Below are positions 60,097-64,000 of a stretch of 64,000 bases of DNA, piece after piece. The position numbers and the translations under genes are program-made. A model generated the notes under the pieces. It saw only the letters and a program-made list of their open reading frames with translations. It was not told where the DNA came from and made no database searches. The DNA is from Haloechinothrix_A salitolerans (GTDB lineage: Bacteria; Actinomycetota; Actinomycetes; Mycobacteriales; Pseudonocardiaceae): the NCBI RefSeq assembly GCF_039544105.1, contig NZ_BAABLA010000021.1; one strand, written 5' to 3'. Every line of letters starts with the position of its first letter. The first letter of the stretch is position 1.

Positions 60097-61085
60097 CCAG
60101 CCTGCCGGACGCGGTGCGCGCTCGTGGCCGTGGGACACGATGGCGGGTGTGGCTGCAACGCGGCGCGGCCGGGGTGGTCGCGGCGGTGGCCGCGTACGTG
60201 TCGTATGACCATCAGTGGGCGTTCGCCCTGGCGCATGGTGCGCGTGGGATCGCGGCGGCGGTGTGGCCGCTGAGTGTGGACGGGTTGTTGGTGCTGGCGA
60301 GCCTGGCGCTGCTGGACCCGGCGCTGACGGTGGCGCGGCCGTGGGTGCGCGTCGTGGTGCGGGTGGCGTTCGTGGCCGGCGTGGTGGTCTCGCTCGCGGC
60401 GAACGTCGCGGCGGCCGGCCGCTGGGACTGGGCTCCGGTGCTGGTGGCCGGGTGGCCGCCGCTGGCGTTGCTGCTGTCGGTGGAAATCCTGATCCACTCG
60501 GCCACCCGCGACACTCGCACCGAGACCCAACCTCTTGTCACGGGAGAACCGGGAGACTCCCGCGTTCTCGATCTCGGGGCCGGGACCGGCGAGACCGTCT
60601 CGCCCGGCACCGACACCCCGGCCGCCGTGGGTGCTGGACGGCTCGACTCCGTGTCCGGCCCGGACGAGACCGCGTTGTCGGGTCGGCGGGTGCGGCGGGG
60701 TGAGGCGCAACGGGTGATGTGGGAGCACTACCGGTGCGCTCTCGCGCAGGGGCGGACGCTCACGGGCGCGGAGCTGGACCGGATCGCGGGTACCCGCGAC
60801 TACGGGCGCGCGGTGCTGGCCCGCTGGCGACGAACCGGCCGGATTCCCGCAACTTCCGACACCTCCGAGAATCGTTCCACTGTGGACGAGAGTCGGGCCG
60901 CGGAACCGATCACCGCGGGGCCGGTCTCGACGGTGGCCACCGAGACAACCGAGTCGAACGAGACTCCGGCAAGTGGTTCCGGCGGTGGCGTGACGGCGGT
61001 CGAGAGTTACCGCGACACACAGGAAGCCAACCGTGATACCGGACGCGCGGCCAGGCCGGTCGAGTCGGGCAGGGCCGCCGCATGA
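60093..61085 (+). CDS. DUF2637 membrane protein
   Basis: 330 residues from GTG at 60093. Four hydrophobic segments lie in residues 20-130 (e.g. GAAGVVAAVAAYVSYDHQWAFALAHGARG and AAVWPLSVDGLLVLASLALLDP), the DUF2637 layout found in spread (Spd)-type proteins of actinobacterial plasmids. A C-terminal helical part (EAQRVMWEHYRCALAQGRTLTGAELDRIAGTRDYGRAVLARWRR) is HTH-like, and the tail is Ser/Thr/Glu-rich. Likely a transfer-associated membrane protein. Confidence 0.82.
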   Translation: MTSLPDAVRARGRGTRWRVWLQRGAAGVVAAVAAYVSYDHQWAFALAHGARGIAAAVWPLSVDGLLVLASLALLDPALTVARPWVRVVVRVAFVAGVVVSLAANVAAAGRWDWAPVLVAGWPPLALLLSVEILIHSATRDTRTETQPLVTGEPGDSRVLDLGAGTGETVSPGTDTPAAVGAGRLDSVSGPDETALSGRRVRRGEAQRVMWEHYRCALAQGRTLTGAELDRIAGTRDYGRAVLARWRRTGRIPATSDTSENRSTVDESRAAEPITAGPVSTVATETTESNETPASGSGGGVTAVESYRDTQEANRDTGRAARPVESGRAAA

Positions 61086-61183
61086 CACCCGTAACCAACG
61101 CTGCCGCGCCGGGCCGCCCGCCGAGACGGCCCCGGCGGTCACGGGAGAACCGGGAACGCGGCCCGCCGTCCCGGTGACGGCGT

Positions 61184-61204
61184 GACTGTCCATGCAGGAC
61201 AGTC
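61184..61204. repeat. Perfect inverted repeat GACTGTCC-ATGCA-GGACAGTC
   Basis: An 8-bp perfect stem with a 5-nt loop in the 239-bp gap between the DUF2637 gene and the next transfer gene. It may be an operator, a small terminator or a nicking-site hairpin; there is no evidence to choose. Confidence 0.5.
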
Positions 61205-61324
61205 GAGACAGGGTGAGAACTGAAGATTGACCGAGTGCGCGTGCGCGAACGACCAGTGAAGCGGTTGTTCGGTCACGGCGTGAGCCGTGCTGCGCGCAAA
61301 ACCCCGATGATGAGGAGTTTTCCT

Positions 61325-62698
61325 ATGCTAGACAACGACTTTAGCACATACCTGGTGGCGGCACCACCACTGACCCCGACGCCAGGTCCGGGTTCGTCCT
61401 GTGTGGACGCGGGGTCGCCGGTCGGGTCGTTCATCTGCGATCCGTCCACGGCGAACGGCTGGCTGTCAGCGCTGGCGTTCACGCTGTGGCGGTGGCTGCA
61501 AGTGTGGTGGCCGCTGCTGGCGGTGGCCGCCGCGTTGGCGCTGACCACTGGCGCGCTGCTGGCGCTGGCGGTGCGGCGGGCACGCCGAGACGCGGTGGCG
61601 TCGTCGCGGTGGGTGGAGATCGTTCCGCCCGCGTCGATGCCCCGCGATGCGGCGGCGGCGCTGTGGCACGCGTTGGCGGGGATGCTGCACCGCACTCGGC
61701 GGCGCGGGCTGGCACCACGTCAGCTCGCCGTGGAGTTCGTCTCTGACGCGGGCAGGGTGCGGGCCGGGGTGTGGGTGCCGCCCGCGCTGGCTGTGGGACC
61801 AGTCGCGGACGCCATTACCCACGTATGGCCCGGCGCACGGGTCCGCGCCAACGCTCAGCCTCCTTTGTGGACGGTTGATCCGGACAGTCCGCGTGTGCGG
61901 GTGTCGGCGGCGGAGGTCTACCCACAGGGTGGGCCGTGGGTGCCGCTGATCGACCCCAGCCCCCGCGCCGTGCGGCCGGTGGACGTCGGGGAGGCGGACC
62001 CGTTGCGCGGCGCGCTGGCTGCGCTGTCCCGGTTGGGTTCGGGTGAGCGGGCGTGCGTGCAACTCGTCGTCACCCCGGAACGCCGGACCACCTCGGGCGG
62101 GCGGAGGGGGCCGTCGTCGTGGTGGGCGCGCGGGCTGCTGGGCGTGCTGGCCCTGCCGGTACGGGCGGCGCTGGCCGTGGTGGACCTGTTCCTGCCCGGC
62201 CCCTCCGGGGCGCGTGCGGGCGGGCCGACGGTGCGTCCGCACGGTGCCGACCGGCCCGACGAGGACCCGGTGGCCGAAGCGCGGCGCAAGGCGATCACGG
62301 TCAAGCAAGGCCACGGGCCGCACCTGCGAGCCACGCTGCGCGTCGCCTACGCCGGGCCGGGCACGCGGCGGACGCACCGCCGGGCGCTGTCGGTGCTGGC
62401 GGGCGCGTTCGACCTGGCCGCCCCGCTGGCCTCGCTGCGCACGCACACCACCCGCCACGCCGGTTCTCGGCTGGACGGGCGACGCCCCGCCCGTGCCCGG
62501 TACACCTTCGCCGCCACCGTGGGCGAGCTGGCCGCGCTGTGGCACCTACCGGAAGAACCCACCCAGTACGGCATGGCCGACACCGTGACCCGCATTCGCC
62601 CGGCGGGGCGGGACCTGCCGCACGTTCGCCGGACACTGCGCCGCTCCAATCCTCACCCGCCCACCGATCAGGAAGGAACTCGCGATGAGGCAGCCTGA
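61325..62698 (+). CDS. Transfer membrane protein, homologue of the N-terminal part of the VirD4-like protein
   Basis: 457 residues from ATG at 61325, preceded by GAGGAG. A membrane helix lies at about residues 61-83. The rest (ARRDAVASSRWVEIVPPASMPRDAAAALWHALAGMLHR ... VAYAGPGTRRTHRRALSVLAGAF) parallels residues 60-390 of the 814-residue coupling protein at 2,790-5,234: ADPLRG(A/L)LAxLxxLGxxxRACVQ is shared, and both run in front of the ATPase part. The ATPase follows as a separate gene overlapping by 14 bp. Confidence 0.82.
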   Translation: MLDNDFSTYLVAAPPLTPTPGPGSSCVDAGSPVGSFICDPSTANGWLSALAFTLWRWLQVWWPLLAVAAALALTTGALLALAVRRARRDAVASSRWVEIVPPASMPRDAAAALWHALAGMLHRTRRRGLAPRQLAVEFVSDAGRVRAGVWVPPALAVGPVADAITHVWPGARVRANAQPPLWTVDPDSPRVRVSAAEVYPQGGPWVPLIDPSPRAVRPVDVGEADPLRGALAALSRLGSGERACVQLVVTPERRTTSGGRRGPSSWWARGLLGVLALPVRAALAVVDLFLPGPSGARAGGPTVRPHGADRPDEDPVAEARRKAITVKQGHGPHLRATLRVAYAGPGTRRTHRRALSVLAGAFDLAAPLASLRTHTTRHAGSRLDGRRPARARYTFAATVGELAALWHLPEEPTQYGMADTVTRIRPAGRDLPHVRRTLRRSNPHPPTDQEGTRDEAA

Positions 62699-64000
62699 CC
62701 CCATCATTCGTCGGTCCACCAGCGGGCCGAACCCGCGTCCCGACCGAACACACGGGCACGAACACGGGGAACCGCGCCGGGGGCCGCGCCGGTTGCGGCT
62801 GACCCCGGCCGAACACCCTGCCCGCCAACACCCGAAGCCGCTCGGGGTGTCCAACTGGGACGACTCGGGCGACGTGATCGGCATGGAGGTAGCCGACGCT
62901 CGGCATCACGTCCACGTGCAGGGCGTGACCGGCTCCGGCAAGTCCACGTGGCTGGCGAATCATGTGCTGGCCGAAGCGGAAGCCGGGCGCGGTGTCGCGC
63001 TGCTGGACTGCCAGGGTGACCTTGCCCGCAACGTGCTGGACCGGCTTCCGGCCCGCTGCGGCGACCGCCTGATCATTCTGGACCCGGCGGAAACCGAGGC
63101 ACCCCCGGCGTGGAACGTGCTCGCTCCCGTGCCGGGCGCACGCACTGCAAGCGCGGGGCGGGAGTGGGCGGCCGAAAACGTGGTCGGCGTGTTCCGGCGG
63201 CTGTATGCCGCCTGGTGGGGGCCGCGCATGGACGACGTGATGCGCGCGGCCTCTCTTACGCTGGCGCGGCGGCCGGGCTCCACGCTGGCCGAGGTGATCA
63301 CCGTGCTGACCCAACCGGGATGGCGGCGGGACCTGCTGGCCGAGTACGGCGAGCCGGACGGGTTGGACGGGTTCTGGGACGGCTTCGATCAACTGTCGGT
63401 CGGGCAGCGCGCCCAACTGTGTGGGCCGATCCTGTCCCGGTTGCGCGGGGTGCTGTCGCGGCGGTTCGCCCGTGACCTGCTCGGCGCGGCCCGGTCCACG
63501 ATCAACCCCACCGACGTGTTGGACGGCGGAATCCTCATCGCCCGATTGGCGAAAGGAGAAATCGGGGAGAACACCGCCCGGCTCGTTGGGTCGCTGTTGC
63601 TGTCCGGGTTGTGGTCCCACGCCATTCGCCGTTCCGCATTGCCGCCGGAACAGCGACGGGACGCGACAATCGTGGTGGACGAGTGTCACAATTTCCTGCA
63701 TTTGCCGATCGGCGTGGACGACACCTTGGCGGAAGCGCGCGGTTATCGTATTTCGCTGGTGCTGGCGCATCAGCATTTGGCGCAACTGCCGGTCGAGGTG
63801 CGGGACGCGGTGAACGCGAACGCCCGCAACAAGATTGTGTTCACGGTGTCCCCGGATGACGCTTCCAAACTCGTGCGGCATGTGGCACCGTATTTCACCG
63901 AGATGGATTTGTCCCGGCGGGGCGCGTTCGAGGTCGTGGCCCGGATCGTCCACCACGGACACGACTCCCCGCCGTTCACTCTCGCCACCGAACCGCTACC
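62685..64000 (+). CDS. VirD4/TraG-like coupling ATPase, 3' end outside the window
   Basis: At least 438 residues from ATG at 62685; no stop before the window end. Walker A GVTGSGKST at 80-88, Walker B ATIVVDECHNFLHLPIGVDD near 330, then LAEARGYRISLVLAHQHLAQL and NARNKIVFTVSPDDASKLVRHVAPYFTEMDL. This aligns along its whole visible length with the ATPase part of the protein at 2,790-5,234. It begins with a short Pro/His/Arg-rich soluble region instead of a membrane helix; the helix is in the preceding gene. Confidence 0.9.
   Translation, partial: MRQPDPIIRRSTSGPNPRPDRTHGHEHGEPRRGPRRLRLTPAEHPARQHPKPLGVSNWDDSGDVIGMEVADARHHVHVQGVTGSGKSTWLANHVLAEAEAGRGVALLDCQGDLARNVLDRLPARCGDRLIILDPAETEAPPAWNVLAPVPGARTASAGREWAAENVVGVFRRLYAAWWGPRMDDVMRAASLTLARRPGSTLAEVITVLTQPGWRRDLLAEYGEPDGLDGFWDGFDQLSVGQRAQLCGPILSRLRGVLSRRFARDLLGAARSTINPTDVLDGGILIARLAKGEIGENTARLVGSLLLSGLWSHAIRRSALPPEQRRDATIVVDECHNFLHLPIGVDDTLAEARGYRISLVLAHQHLAQLPVEVRDAVNANARNKIVFTVSPDDASKLVRHVAPYFTEMDLSRRGAFEVVARIVHHGHDSPPFTLATEPL

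Larger units (their letters stand above)
53000..64000. mobile_element. Second accessory region with conjugation genes and a RiPP operon (left part)
   Basis: After the core cysteine desulfurase gene the content changes to a graspetide operon with sigma factor, an XRE/DUF397 pair, a DUF2637 membrane protein and VirD4-type coupling genes. The last are homologues of the coupling gene of the first element. No recombinase or att site is seen; the right end is outside the window. Some of the region could be older chromosomal cargo. Confidence 0.65.

Overview
The window is high-GC actinobacterial DNA, most likely from the Pseudonocardiaceae (Saccharomonospora, Prauserella or Amycolatopsis type). This is inferred from GC-rich codon use, frequent GTG starts, stop/start overlaps of the GTGA and ATGA kind, XRE/DUF397 pairs, and a core gene order that matches from memory the Mycobacterium tuberculosis interval Rv2992c (gltX) to Rv3025c (iscS). 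The species is not determined. No search or alignment could be run, so all homology statements are by recognition.

Layout. (1) Positions 1 to about 14,880 are the right-hand part of an integrative, probably conjugative element. A minus-strand operon (10,390 to 789) encodes a sigma-like protein, a small pilin-like protein, a TrbL/VirB6-like membrane protein, a PrgI-like protein, a VirB4-like ATPase, a VirD4-like coupling ATPase, a replication-relaxation protein and an NlpC/P60 wall hydrolase. Two degenerate methyltransferase-like genes, a double-HTH regulator and a large serine recombinase run on the plus strand. The recombinase ORF runs into the tRNA-Glu gene from the opposite side, which marks the junction with the chromosome. 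(2) Positions about 14,880 to 52,896 are core chromosome: tRNA-Glu, tRNA-Gln, gltX, the branched-chain amino acid and serine genes cimA, leuB, serA, ilvC, ilvN, ilvB and ilvD, the amidotransferase genes gatCAB, ligA, mnmA and a cysteine desulfurase gene, with Cfp6-like, LppZ-like and DoxX genes. A choline-to-betaine cassette (betI, betB, betA, betT) sits between an ACT-domain gene and ligA. (3) Positions about 53,000 to 64,000 are a second accessory region. An apparent minus-strand operon of eight tightly packed genes combines small membrane proteins, a sigma factor and an ATP-grasp/PIMT RiPP cluster (tgmA, tgmB, tgmC: an aspartimidylated graspetide type). Divergent from it are an XRE/DUF397 pair and, further on, DUF2637 and VirD4-type conjugation genes that run off the window end.

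How the parts work together. The core block carries isoleucine, valine and leucine synthesis. Two transcription attenuators, both missed by ordinary ORF finding, can be read directly: an Ile-rich leader peptide with hairpin and terminator upstream of cimA, and a Leu/Val-rich leader with hairpin and terminator upstream of ilvBNC. The cimA leader codes for isoleucine, which fits the citramalate route to that amino acid. The two mobile regions carry clearly homologous coupling proteins: a single 814-residue protein in the first, and two separate genes (457 and at least 438 residues) in the second.

Most interesting points: the sigma-factor-linked graspetide operon with its three 15-bp operator-like repeats; a 34-bp near-perfect inverted repeat in front of the serine recombinase; a short tandem repeat family at two core loci, one of which supplies the ligA stop codon and is translated in frame as the N terminus of an acetyltransferase; and an apparent collapsed assembly gap (one N) inside ilvB.
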